NCBI GenBank assembly: GCA_009823395.1
Contig: CM020503.1
Location: 5,114,001-5,178,000 of the forward strand
DNA: 64,000 bases
Source of the DNA: Thamnaconus septentrionalis
Taxonomy: Eukaryota; Chordata; Actinopteri; Tetraodontiformes; Monacanthidae
Direction of reading: 5' to 3'
A model generated the notes under the pieces. It had not been told where the DNA came from. It ran no database searches and worked only from the letters and a program-made list of their open reading frames with translations. Shown in pieces: positions 37,251 to 49,200 of the stretch (its first letter is position 1; each line of letters opens with the position of its first letter). Position numbers and translations under genes: made by a program.

Positions 37251-37400
37251 ATTTAGCCACAGCATCCTCGAGCCGAGCTCCGCACACCGATCATTGTGAT
37301 AACACTGCGTCAACCACAGTAAACGAGCCACAGCTGCACCGCTGTTACATGCGCAGGAGTGTGTGTCTGTGTGTGAAAGGCATTATGCCACAGCAGCGCG

Positions 37401-40400
37401 TTAAGAGCAGTATTGTGTTCCGTGCTGAAGCAGAAGTGGCCTTTTCTCTCCGCCCTCCATGCTGCTGAAGTTGAAATGGATGGAGCTCTGGCCATCGGCG
37501 TGCTGACTCTTCAGGAACAGCGCGTTAGTGGAAGTCGCCATCTGCAACGATCACAGGGCGACATGTCAGTCGGAACCTCAGCAATGGCATTCGCTTGTGT
37601 GATCATGGCCCATTGGATTTAGTATTAACAATCGCATTCAATGTAACAAGAGAGCTCGATTACAACGAAGTGAACTGAATTACAGTTTTGTAGTCGGGAG
37701 TAGAGGGTAAAAATCCAATATTGTTTCTCAATTTAAGATGAACAGCAAAATATTTTATTAGCACTAATAATTTTATGTTATTGTTTTTAATAAACGTTTG
37801 CTCACATTTATGAAGGTCCTTTCAGTGAAATAACTGCATTTCGTTGTAGGAGTTCTGGCTGAGGTATAACAACAGTGCCTTCTAGTGGTCACAAAGCAAG
37901 ACACGCTTTTATGTCAGGACTGCACTCTACCCCTCACAAGAAAAATACATGACTGTAAATTTTGTTGGAAAACAAACAAACAAACTCCAAAGTATCCAAA
38001 AGTATTTGATAGAAAAACATATTTTGTCTCTAATTTCACCTTGTTTCTCTGATGCAAAAACATCTTAATAGAAGCCTTAGTGAGGTGTCACTGAGACATA
38101 TTACCCGGGATCTGCTGTGATGGCGGGGCCGGCAGGCGATGACGCCGATGAAAGAGAACGTTGCAACCAGAACAGCAGCACAGCACAGGATGAAGAAGAT
38201 GTGGGCGCCGTCTGCAATTGAGGCGGGGTGGGACGTGGGGAGGGGCGGATAGGGGTGGGGGGGGCATGTTTATCACATGCAAGTAGTAAAAGTGACGAGA
38301 AAAGAGTCCAAGTTTAAAGAGTTCTACATAGCTGTATAAACCATTAGCCACATTAAAAATCCCCACATTACTCCACGGCCCACAACCTAGAGCTACACAG
38401 TTTACACTCAGGTCAAAAAACGCTCCAAAATGAATTTTTGTCTCTACATTTCCAAAGTTTTCCCAAAAACGCTACCATCGGCTCACCAGAAGGTTACGCC
38501 AGATGCTGCTTGTTTTATTTGAAGTGAAAGGGCAGTGGATGGATTGAACAGCAGTCATGTGCTGAGCGGTAGGATCCCTTTAACGCCTGGATTCCTCCAT
38601 TTGTCACCGCTCCCGTTTCTCTCTGGAACTAATGCAGCTCAACAGCATGTGGTGCCTTTTTGTCTGAAAGGCCTCGGTACACAGCCCGGTGCAAGTTGTT
38701 CAAGAGGAGAAGCTGCTTTCAAATCTCATGTCCAAATATGGGAAGAAATAGTTAATTGTAAGAGAACAAACTTCTTAACTTATACATGTTAAATAAATGG
38801 CAGGAAAATATTTTTTTTCGGGTTCCTGTTGGCTCTAAATGTTCCATTGTTCAATACCTCTTTAAATTCTTCAGCTATTTAAATGAATGTAGCTTCTCTA
38901 CGTCCAAAGTATAGCTTCATTACTGACTAATACAGTATGTAATAAGTCTCAATAAACTGATGGTTCTCCTAACTGCTGAAACCTGCTGAACTTCTCCGAG
39001 TTATTTTCAGCAAGATAGATCCCACATGATAGTGGTGGAGCGTTTTATTCCATCACATGACATGATGACACGGATGTCGGTACGCATGTTTGGGAAAACT
39101 AATGGGGACTACTTTAATGTTTTTAAAAAGCGATGTCCCTTCAACCTGCACTCGCTAGCTGCACCTTCAAATTGTCCCACATAAGTTCTGTTAGTATCAA
39201 AACCAGGTAGATGGACACGCTGCAGATCTATTTGACCCATCACCAGCACTAGTGTGACAATATCATGAAATGTAAATAAAACGTAACCCAATTCGGAGAA
39301 ACCAATGAGTGAGGTTGAGCCATTTCAAGTTGGAGCCTCTGTGATGTGTAACTGCACAATATGTGCAGTTATTAAAGGGATAGTTGACTGAAAATTGAAA
39401 CTTCATCTGGTCACCACTAAGAACTAATGGAGGCTCTGCTGACATTTCTCAGACACACCACCGTGATGGACGGTCCTGGAGGAAATAATTCAACCTAATA
39501 CACTTACAGCTTCTGTTGGCCATAATCTCAAATAAAAATCAGAACAGAAGAGAGACATACTGGATTATCATACATACAAACTAGCTATCTGGGCTAAAAA
39601 CATGGCGCTAATGTCTTAATTTTGTTTTTCTTCAATTGTTTTTGATGTTTGAGTGACACTCCAGAATGATTCGTGGATAACACGCAATCACATCGACATT
39701 TTTGGCAGGTGAATAGGTGAGCATACATGGATGAGACTGCAATACTGAACAAATTATCCCTTTAAATCATCAGGGAATTCAGGTCTAATCACAAAACGCA
39801 CCCATGATGATGGAAAAGCAATCTAAAGCAATGACACACTTTCTTTTCAGGCCAAACGTTGTTATTACGTTGTTATTACAGTCAATATTTTCAGGTCACT
39901 CACTGCTCCGCTTGACGTTGATGCTGAAAGAGGTCTCCATCTTGCTGATGTCATTGTGGACGCTGATGTCCAAGCAGTGGACGCCGGGAGTGGTGAAGGT
40001 GTGGTTCAGACGCAGCGTGTTCTCATACAGGATGGTCAGCGTGCAGCCCGCCGTCTCGTCCGGCACGCAGTTAAGACGGATACGCCAGCAAACCCACATT
40101 GGAGGACTGAAGACAGATGATCAATCGGTTTCCTCCAGAGACTTTCTACTTTTTGTTTTCATACATATATATACAGGGGTTTGTATATAGCTCATTAAAT
40201 GAATTCAAGTGGTTAATATTATTTTGTTTTTGAGATTTTGGAACCTACCTCCCATCCACATGAAAAGCCAAGCTGGAGTCCTGAGACATCAGATAATCCG
40301 GCAGCCCCATCAGCTCAATGTGTTTAATGGCATCTATAATTACATTGATTATGGTCACTTATTTTAGAATACTCGGGGACGAGTTCAGCAAACCTCAACT

Positions 40401-40924
40401 TAAAGAGATATGGAATGCAACTATACAGAAACCGTTATACCTGTTCAGCATGTTTACTCGTCCTTTTTGTTGCAAAATTTGCTTTATTAGCATTAGCATG
40501 TTTAATTATTTTTTTCTACCAATAATACTTGTCTGTCGCCGGTAAGTAAACCAGATTTTTAAAATAGCTCTCGTTGATGTCACAAAGGGCACTGATGTCT
40601 TGATGACAAAACCCAAAGCCAGGTGATCATTGCCACCTTGTTTTTCTCCAAAATATTATATTGATGAATAAGATGAGATAAGATGAAAATTAGTATTTTT
40701 GCCAGATGCAATAAACAAAGTGCTCCTTTTTTTTTTAAGAAATAATATCTGCAATTGATCCTGGGAAATACAGAAAACGCTTGATAAATAGCTAATGTCG
40801 GCCTGTCATCACACTAAGATATATTACTTAGTTTCCAATGAAATACTCCTACAATAATTTTATCTTGGGCTGTGGACAATATACTTCTCACAAAAAAGTA
40901 AAATATATATATATATATTTATAC

Positions 40925-40991
<67 letters not shown>

Positions 40992-41665
40992 CATTTATAT
41001 ATGTGACTGACCCAGGACTTGCACATCCATGGAGTAGGAGTCAGTGATCAGAGGTGAATATTTGGTCAAAATCACTCCAACATTCAGCTGCAGTGTGTAG
41101 TTCCCCGACTGTGAGTAATGGTAGCGGATGAATGGCTCGGTCCCTTCGATCACCTTCCTGCACGACAGATCAAGCGATGGCAGCCAGACTAAGCAAGGCC
41201 AAGACTCCAACCCAGTTTAAAACAGTGCAGAGTTCTCTTCCTACCCATTCCCCAGGTCCCAAGTGTAGGTGAACTTCGCCTCGCTGAAGTTCTTCTGGGG
41301 ATCAAAGAGTTCAAACATGGTCTCCGTGGGAACATCTGACGCCAGCTCTCCTGTGTCTCTCACATAGGTGGCGTTCCCCTCCATCTGATAGAAAAGCAAC
41401 CTCCCAGCAATGTTCTCTGTGACATAAAAACGCATAAGAATATCAGCAGTTGCAATACTGCCTGTGAAAAAGTGTGATATCAGAACTCTGGGAGGCATAC
41501 CCAGAACCGTCAAAGGGTCGGAGGTCTTCACCACACCCTGGACAAGCTGGAGTGAGAGCGTCAAGATCCATACGACACTAATTTTACAAATAAACGTCCT
41601 GTCAGATTAGAAGAGGCTGGAGAAAAGACTTTGAATATGAAAGGTGATGGAATTTACCTCTTCAT
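37401..41665 (-). CDS. tmem130: tmem130, PKD-domain transmembrane protein (312 aa, 8 exons)
   Basis: TMEM130 is a poorly characterised single-pass membrane protein related to PMEL and GPNMB. Exons, 5' to 3': 41658-41665, 41501-41577, 41245-41416, 41012-41157, 40249-40333, 39904-40106, 38105-38211, 37401-37541; 939 bp, all phases agree. The first exon encodes only ATGAAGAG and joins a hydrophobic signal peptide ([17 protein letters not shown]). A PKD domain covers about 58-134, with WDLGNG at 81-86. A module with four cysteines (C169, C176, C184, C207) matches the human spacing, including SPPMWVCWR. The transmembrane segment is about 234-256. The tail ends in an acidic dileucine motif (EKRPLL, 298-303), like PMEL's sorting signal. 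N-glycosylation sequons are at N43, N71, N105 and N197. The protein is about 120 residues shorter than human TMEM130. The first and last exons rest on phase and sequence character rather than strong similarity. Confidence 0.85.
39372..39765. mobile_element. piggyBac-like MITE with TTAA ends
   Basis: A 394 bp non-coding element in a tmem130 intron, starting TTAAAGGGATAGTT and ending with its inverted form (AATTATCCCTTTAA). TTAA is the piggyBac target site, and this AAAGGGATAGTT terminus is a familiar fish MITE end. There is no open frame. It lies clear of the splice sites at 38211 and 39904. Confidence 0.75.
40573..40590. repeat. palindromic-core repeat, site 2
   Basis: GTTGATGTCACAAAGGGC in a tmem130 intron. 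The right half is intact and the left arm is degraded. Confidence 0.5.
40903..41001. repeat. (TA)n dinucleotide tract beside tmem130 exon
   Basis: Almost 100 bp of alternating TA with a few TTTATACATTT interruptions. It starts only about 10 bp inside the intron from the donor of tmem130 exon 41012-41157. Confidence 0.95.
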
Positions 41666-42663
41666 GGCTGCTGGTCCACTCCTCAGGAGCTCATGAGAGA
41701 AGAGCTGAGGGAAAGTGGCTCCTTCTGTCTGGTTATGAGACTCGGGAGAATGCAGAGGAAAGCCAGAGTGGCTTGAAATTGCCATCATCCGTTTCGATCA
41801 TGTGGTTGAAGAACAGCATTGAAACATTGCAGAGGCCCTGAACCAAATCTCTGCAGAGATGATGGATTTTTTTTTCCTCTAATGCTGTGTTTATATTCCA
41901 TTCAAAACATCAACAAAAAACTTCTGAAGACATTGATCTAATTTCAATAGATTTGACTCGGTGTGTTGGGCTGGTTTATTTAACTTCAACTTCAATTTAA
42001 ACGTAGAAATTGTCCAAGGAAATTGTCATACCTGCGTATTTTTAAAAATACACTATGTGCGTGTATGGCCATGGGTCAGAACCATAAATCTTCACATTAG
42101 ACCTGTGAGCAAAACTTAGTTGGTTATGAAACTGAGGGTCTTTTAGAATTGATGTCTTTCAATGTGGGGGGTATGTCGCCCTCATCAGGCCAAGGGCTGT
42201 AAAACACTTTATGGTAACGTTTTGCCGTAGACCGGAGCATTAACTTCAATCATCTCGCTCAAGCATTCAGTAAAAGTAGTTGAGCAGTTGTACATTTTTA
42301 GATCAATACTGGAAATAAAAAGCCCACAAACTATGAATTTCAAATTTTTTTAAACTAACATATTTGCAGACAAAATGCTAGGCAATTTATTGCATATTTT
42401 CACTGGAATAATTCAATTTAATTCATCAGTTGATGTCATCAACGTGGTTTTAGCAGTGTTAATTAATACTTCTAAAATGCAGAGACGCATACTGTATTTC
42501 GTGCTCGTAGGTCTCCACCTTTGTGCTAATGTAAATACCGTCCCACCCCGCCATTACATATACATTAATACGCCAAGGGAACAAGGGAATTTTGAAAACA
42601 AGGAGTTTTTCCAGAGTGTGCCATCAATTTTAAGGTTTTCTTTTAAGAGAAATAAAGACAAAA

Positions 42664-42665
<2 letters not shown>

Positions 42666-42737
<72 letters not shown>
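42666..42737. repeat. (AAT)n trinucleotide microsatellite
   Basis: About 24 uninterrupted AAT units between the divergent tmem130 and baiap2l1 genes. The poly-Ile frames on both strands are artefacts. Confidence 0.95.
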
Positions 42738-42739
<2 letters not shown>

Positions 42740-42893
42740 TTCTTTATTCTTCTTCTCCTGATTATTAATAGTTTTATCATTGCCTTCTTTCACTAGATTA
42801 TCTTCATGAATTATTACGAATGGGGATCAAAATTGAAAACGTTCAACAAGGTAATGTAAGTACGTATTTCCTCTATGGCATCTGCTCTTCTGC

Positions 42894-42926
42894 CACGTGA
42901 GATTAAAACGTGATGACGTCACGTCA
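42894..42926 (+). promoter_or_regulatory. E-box and CRE upstream of baiap2l1
   Basis: CACGTG at 42894-42899 is followed by the full CRE TGACGTCA at 42914-42921, which overlaps into a second CGTCA half site (to 42926). The cluster is 0.3 kb before the baiap2l1 start codon, at the edge of a GC-rich stretch (42920-43080) that probably contains the transcription start and 5'UTR. Confidence 0.5.
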
Positions 42927-43208
42927 CCCCTCCTCCCAACCCCCACGAGCGCACCTCCGCCCTCCCGGGCACTTCTAAACGCGCTGAAGTCTCTCCGCCG
43001 CTCCAGTCAGTCCGTGCGTCCGTCGACGGCTGCCGAGCGTCTCCCTGCACACATGCGCGCAGCGAGGTCGCACACCGTGGGTGGGATTTATTATCAGGAG
43101 TGAGACAACACCCCGGATTACCCAAGAAAGTCCGCTTCTTTTCCACTTGTTGCTCCCCTTCTTATTCAAAGTTTGTTGTTGGAAAGAGGAGACAGACACG
43201 CTGCCATC

Positions 43209-46200
43209 ATGTCTCGGGCTCCGGAGGATGTGACCAAGATCACCGAGAGCACATACAAGGTGAGTGGAACCGAAGAGCTCATGCGGGAATATCAGCACTT
43301 GACAGGCGTTGTAAGAAGATACTCTGGGTGTAATTTTGTGGTTTGGGTCTATTTCTTTCTTCTTTTTTTGTTTTTTTTTTTTTTTTTAACAGTGTCATTA
43401 TCTGACAAAATAAAAAAGAGGTTGTATGATTAGTGTAAATCAGAACGCGGCATTTGTCCTGCTTGTAAACTCAGAAAACTACCACCAGAAAAAAAACACC
43501 AGTTCTCATTAGTCTGAGCAAAACAAATATCTAAATAAATAAAAGTAAAATTGTTAGAGGGCTTCATGATTTGAAAATTGTGTTTCAGTTTTTTTAAGTG
43601 TTAGATCTTCGTGATGTGTCATGCCGAACACTTGATTGATGAGTTTTTGCCATATTCTGTTTAATGGCTGACAACTATTTTTTCCTTGATTTTGTGGTGT
43701 GTGGTGGAGAAATAGACTCATCAACTCATTGTCACATTGAATGAATGAAACGTAATTCATAAAGATATACATGCAAATACAAATATTTATATTATCCTAT
43801 GATTAAAGGAGGAATAATCAACAGTGATGAGACAAAAGGAAAACAGATACAACAACCTGCTGAAGCTCGTCAGAGGCCCCGAATGATTTGATCAGGGATT
43901 ACTTGTGGTCACACGACTGATCTGTGTGGTCAGACAAGGGGTTAATGTAATCAATTGTACATTAGTGCACCTACAGATATGATAAGGCACTGAGGTCAGA
44001 AGCTGTATTTCCCCCCTGAGGGAAAGGTTGCCAGAGAAACAATTCTAATAACAGGTTTCTCAAAGCAGTCAGTGTTAAACCTTAAACTGGTCTTTCAGTT
44101 TGTTTTACTGTCACTTCAGTTTATTATTTTTCTGTCCTACTATATGTACATGGTCAAATGAGTTATATGGTCAAGTATTAAGTCTTTACTGTGATTCTAA
44201 TCTGATTGTAGCAGTTAGATGTTTACTTATTCACACTAATTTTACTCTGCGCCGACAATAAATCAGCTGTCATCCACCTTATGATCCACAATCTAAAGAT
44301 TCTAGAATAGAAAAATGATATTTTACAGTAAGAATTCAGAAGAGTTAGTGTTGTTGTCAGACTTATGTTGCCCTCTCTTGTGTGGGTTGACAGTAAAGCG
44401 ACTTTGGGTCTTTTTGACTTATCTGTTTTAAATGGTGAGCAGTTGAAGCAGGCACCAGACAGTAGGAGCTGAAACTCAGTGTCAGGGAGGTTGGAATCTC
44501 GGACGAGTAAACATGTGAGAGCCAGCTGTTGGTGGCCCCCACCCCCAGCCCCACCCCCACCTGTAAAACGTAGGTGGATGAGGTGTGAGCCGGATCTGTG
44601 TTTACATTTCAATGGCAGCGCCCAGGCTGGCTGCTGTTATTGCCCCTTTTTTTATGATGAGTCTCTGAAGAGAGAGTGTCATGGCAGTGTGCCACAGTTT
44701 CAGTGAGGAGGGAGGGGTGAGAGGTTGGCGGGAGGGTGGGGACGTGGCAGGAGGGGGCGGGGGTGGGGTGCAGAAAAAGAAAACAAGGAACCAGTTTTCC
44801 CTTTTTCATTCTTGATGTGAAGTCATACCTGCTCCCACATTGTTCCACTGTGGGTGTGTGCCAGGGGTGGGGTGGTGTTGGTGGTGGTGGTGGTGGTTGG
44901 TGCAGAGGGGTGGTGGAGGGGGGCAGGGAGTCTTGATTTTGAGAGCTTTTGACGAAGGAGGAAGAGAGTGAATTCGAAGGGGACTTTGCTCTTCAGAGGG
45001 AGTCGTAAAGGTGCACGTGAGTGGCCAGGCAAAAGAAGGTCTCTCCCTCTGTCTCTCTTCGCCACGCTGATCGAGCAAAACTCTTATTTCCGTGCCATCG
45101 ACCGTCCCCACCCACTGCTGTAAAAATAGCCCTTGTTGCCAGCAGGACCTGTGCAGGGAACATGAAATTATGGCGACAGGTGAATGGCTGAGAAAGTGAC
45201 TAAATGCCATATGCGAAACTGTGCCTGACATCGCCCTTCCTGTGTCCCAGGTTGTGATGGATCAGCTCAACCCGGGCCTGAAGAACCTGGTCAACCTCGG
45301 GAAGAGCTACGAGAAGTCGGTCACAGGTAATTGCAGATTTATTAATTACAGTTAAGATGCTCTTGAGAAGGCGCTTTCGAAGTTGCTTCAGTAACCTCCG
45401 CCGATGAAAAGTGCCAACGCAAGGTCGTCTCTCTGAGTCACGTCATGATGTGTTTTCTCTCCCCGCGCAGCAATGACCCTGGCTGGAAAGGCCTATTTTG
45501 ATGCCGTGTCGAAGGTGGGCGAGAACGCCATGGCCTCGCTGGTCTCCAGAGAGCTTGGTGAGTTTTTCATTGCCGAAAAGTTGAGGGGAAACCATCTGGG
45601 AGGCGGTCAATCAACACTCTAGCCAGTAGAAGACATACAACACCTTGATTTGCTCCAAACAGAACCAACACCATGCATCAAATCTTTCAAACGGTGTGCA
45701 TCTGTCTGCTTGGACGTCCCGGCAAACACTTGAGTCTAAAAAGGGAGATTGTTTTTAAAAAATATATTTTCAGATTTTCTGAATGTTTCAGATTCCTTTC
45801 AGGATTTCTGGATTCCCAAAACTTCCCTCAGTAAGAAAAAAAGCCCATAATGCTTTGCTGCACCTTCCATATGTTTGGAGGGAGGACAGGAGACAGGTCT
45901 CAGAGGGTGGAACAAACAACTGGCGGAGCATGTTGTCACTAACCTGAAAGACATACCAGTGAGAAATCAGTGCCCTTTGTGACATCACAAAGGACTGATC
46001 CCCAGAAATTAAATCTTGATGGACTTCTCTCATTAATGGGGAGTCATAACAGACTAGAGGCACATGCTGCTGTTGGAAAATCGTGTTAAAGTGATTTTGG
46101 AAGCATTATTACCTCCATTTGTTGACTCACATTCAACCAAAATCCAATCACTTATTTTCCCCTAGTTACTAAAGTACTGCAGTAAAAATGACTGATGACA

Positions 46201-49200
46201 GCGCAATGATGCTGAAGATGTTCCTCTGCCAGGTCTGTCCAGTTTGACGAGTATACGCCTTTACTGTCGACCAATAGCTCACCACTTTATTTAGTAATAT
46301 TTAATTGGCTGAGTTTGTTTGGTTTAATTAGCATCACATATCAAAAGAGAAAGAAAACAAGACAGGGGTTTTCTTTTTTTGTACTTCCATTATAAACCAT
46401 TCTTAGGTTGGCAAAACATGATATTTTTTTTCTTTTTTTAAATGAAAAACAAATCTCACCTACTGAAGTTTTTCAGAAAAGTGAGTTACGTTTTTTCATT
46501 TGACTGCAATCATTGGAATCCACCTCACCCGTTAACCACCTCTTGTAAAGAAGACAAAAAAAAGAAAAAGGCTGTGAAGTTGTTCCTGCCTCTCCTAGAA
46601 CTGCGAGACGGTGTGACTTCTCTCACAGCCGAGCAGCAAACACACTGAACAAACAGTTTCTCCAAGGAAGGAGAGCGTCTTCCCCCCTCGCCGGTCCTCC
46701 CCGGACTGCACCGTCTGTTGGCAGAGGCCCTGCTACAGCTGCGTGCAAATACTAGACTGTACTTTTGTTGCTTCCAAGGTTGGCATCATCGACAAAAGGC
46801 ATGAGTCAGAGTTAAATTGTCAGCACTAGCAGCGGAGCCCCGACTGATTCAGATCAAGATGTTGATGTTGATTTAGGATTATCTCCGCAGTCAGAATCCT
46901 GCAGCATCTTCTCTTCCGTCCCCATGCTAGTTGGAGTTGTGTAAGAAAGGACTTGAGTCAATTGCAAAGTCACCCGAGGCGTTAGCTGCACAGAGTGCAC
47001 CTCCTCTTTTCAAAGTCTACGATGAATTCACGTCCGCCTCTCAAATCAGTGCTGTGGAAGAGGAGCTGTACTTGAAAACAACAGCATCAGACCTTCTACA
47101 ACCACCTGGCTGGTGGTGATGATGCCTCCATGTTGTTCTATCTACAGGAGCTGACTGTAAATCTTGCCGAACTCCACTGCCGATCATTGTGGCTCTGTCT
47201 TAGCGATGCGTAATAGTTAACGCTCCTTAAATTGTAACAAATACAGAAGGTGGCTGCTACAAGCTGCTGATTAAAAAAAACAAAACAAAACATAAAAGAC
47301 AACAAATGGACAGCTAAAGGCATTCGCATCTGCTTGCTATGGGGCGGTGACACTTGTCTGGTCTCACCTCTTGGACTGTTGCAAGCTAGCACTCAGGGTT
47401 TAAAAAACAAACAAAAAAACTGAACGGATCTGATTATCCATCCAATGAATTTTCAAGATTCTTTTCTTCTCCCTTCTGAACGTTTTTGTGGTGTCTCCCT
47501 CAGATGGATGTGTGATATAGATGAAACCATCGGTCAGTATCTGTTGTTTGATTTGATGCTAACTTGTGGAAGATTTTCTTCAAAGAAGAACCGCACTGCA
47601 CCAAGAAAGTGTTAAATCTTCATATGTGAGCCTGCAGCACAGCGGCGCAGCTGTGTGCCGCCGCGCATATAGAAGTCACAACTTGAAGTGGGCGTACAAT
47701 TAGAAGCTTCCTGTGTATGACTGCTTTCCACCGAGGAGCAAAAAAAGCAGCAGGTAGAGAGAGGGAGAGATAGAAACTGAAAATGTTAGAGGAGAATAGA
47801 ACGATCTCCACCCCTTCCACCTTTTCTCTGGCCGACCCATGAGGCGCTAAATATAGTGGTCAACATTAGCAAAATGGTAATGTCAGCCAGGTTCTGTCCC
47901 AGGGGAGCAGGCCTTCGAATCAGGCAGACCTTGCCTTGTTTCCTGTTGATAGCTTCTGGGAAAAAAGCTTTTTGTTGAATTACAAAGAGCCGTTTCTTTT
48001 GATATTTTTTTTTGGCGTATCAGGGGTAAATAACGCAAAAAAAAAAATAGCCAGAGACATGATGGGCAATTCATCGTTCATTCCAGGCCTGTTTACCAAA
48101 AGCATCAGGCAACCTGAAATAGTTTCATCTATACAAAATAAGAATGTGACCTCATATCTTACTTAGAACGGGACGCTTATATACACACTTTTATTTCTTT
48201 ATTGGTACAGTGACTCAGCATTTGCTCATTCGGTTTAGGCCAACACATGAAATATTTGCATTCACAAAGCAAAGTCTGCGACGATGATGTAACCACACAG
48301 GTCGCCTTCCACCAGGATCCATGCTCTCCCTAAATAGGATGATTGTCTGACTTGTTGAATCTGTTCCCACAATGTTTAAAACAGGTATTTTTGGTAAGTG
48401 CATGTGGTTCAGAAGGGCGTACTCAGTGCAGATGACAACGAACTGAGTCACATTTGAGAGCAGTAGTACAGTAGAAAATATTACAGTCACACATTGATTT
48501 TCAAAATCAAAAGACATTTACTGTTGGGAACAGGCAAAACAGGAGCATGGTAGGTTTCTCTCAGTCGTTTCATTTTGCTGTTCAGTCAGTTCTGGCTGCC
48601 TTTGTCACACTTGGCAGATCTGCAGTGATCCCAAACCTGACGCAACACTGTCAGTTTCCTGCTCTACTGCACATGTGGCAAAGCATCTAAAGCACAAACA
48701 ATCCACTGGGTTTCATCTCAATCCTCTGCTGCCATTTTCACATGTTCACTTATTTTTAATTCCCTACTCTTGCCTCTGTTGAGGGATATCGCCTGTTTAT
48801 TTATCCCCATAAATGCCACGGATCTCCCGGTGGAACAACATATTTAGCCTTTTGTTTGCTACTTCCTGCATAAACACTCACACAGTTTTAGGTCGCTGCC
48901 AAAAGCTGATTCTTTGTTAGACCTTCAAACACCTGAACGAGACGTTGACATGCGACAGGAAAAGGGATTTGTCCCCTTTATGACATCACAAAGTACCGAT
49001 TTGCATGTAAAGGAAGACTTGAAAAGTGAAGGATGGGCATTTTTCAGTTTTCTTTTTGTCTGTTGTACCAGTTGTAAGAGAGTTGTACCAGGTTGGACCA
49101 GCAGTTACTTTGGGATGTGTCAGTAAAGTGTTATAGCTTCATTCTGTGGCAGATTGTTGCTCCACTGTCAGAGAACTGATGCAGCCATCTGTTTAAAGTA

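Larger units (their letters stand above)
32947..37400. other. intergenic region between nptx2 and tmem130 (tail-to-tail)
   Basis: These 4.5 kb hold the presumed 3'UTRs of both genes, a GTTT satellite (35212-35272) and a CA-rich satellite (37198-37250). Short open frames exist but none has family resemblance. A 219 bp frame at 35646-35864 was considered as a tmem130 tail exon and rejected. Confidence 0.6.
41666..43208. other. head-to-head interval between tmem130 and baiap2l1
   Basis: Only 1.5 kb separates the two start codons. The left part is AT-rich with an AAT satellite. The right 300 bp is GC-rich with the CRE cluster. Both 5'UTRs and promoters must lie here unless tmem130 has undetected upstream exons. 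An in-frame ATG pair at 41783-41788 would extend tmem130 by about 41 residues ahead of the signal peptide and is not preferred. Confidence 0.6.

Noticed and set aside
41666..41788. In-frame amino-terminal extension of tmem130 from ATGs at 41783-41788
   Set aside because: It would bury the signal peptide about 41 residues in, and the extension has no family resemblance.
42375..42793. Poly-isoleucine open frames on both strands
   Set aside because: Artefact of the AAT microsatellite.
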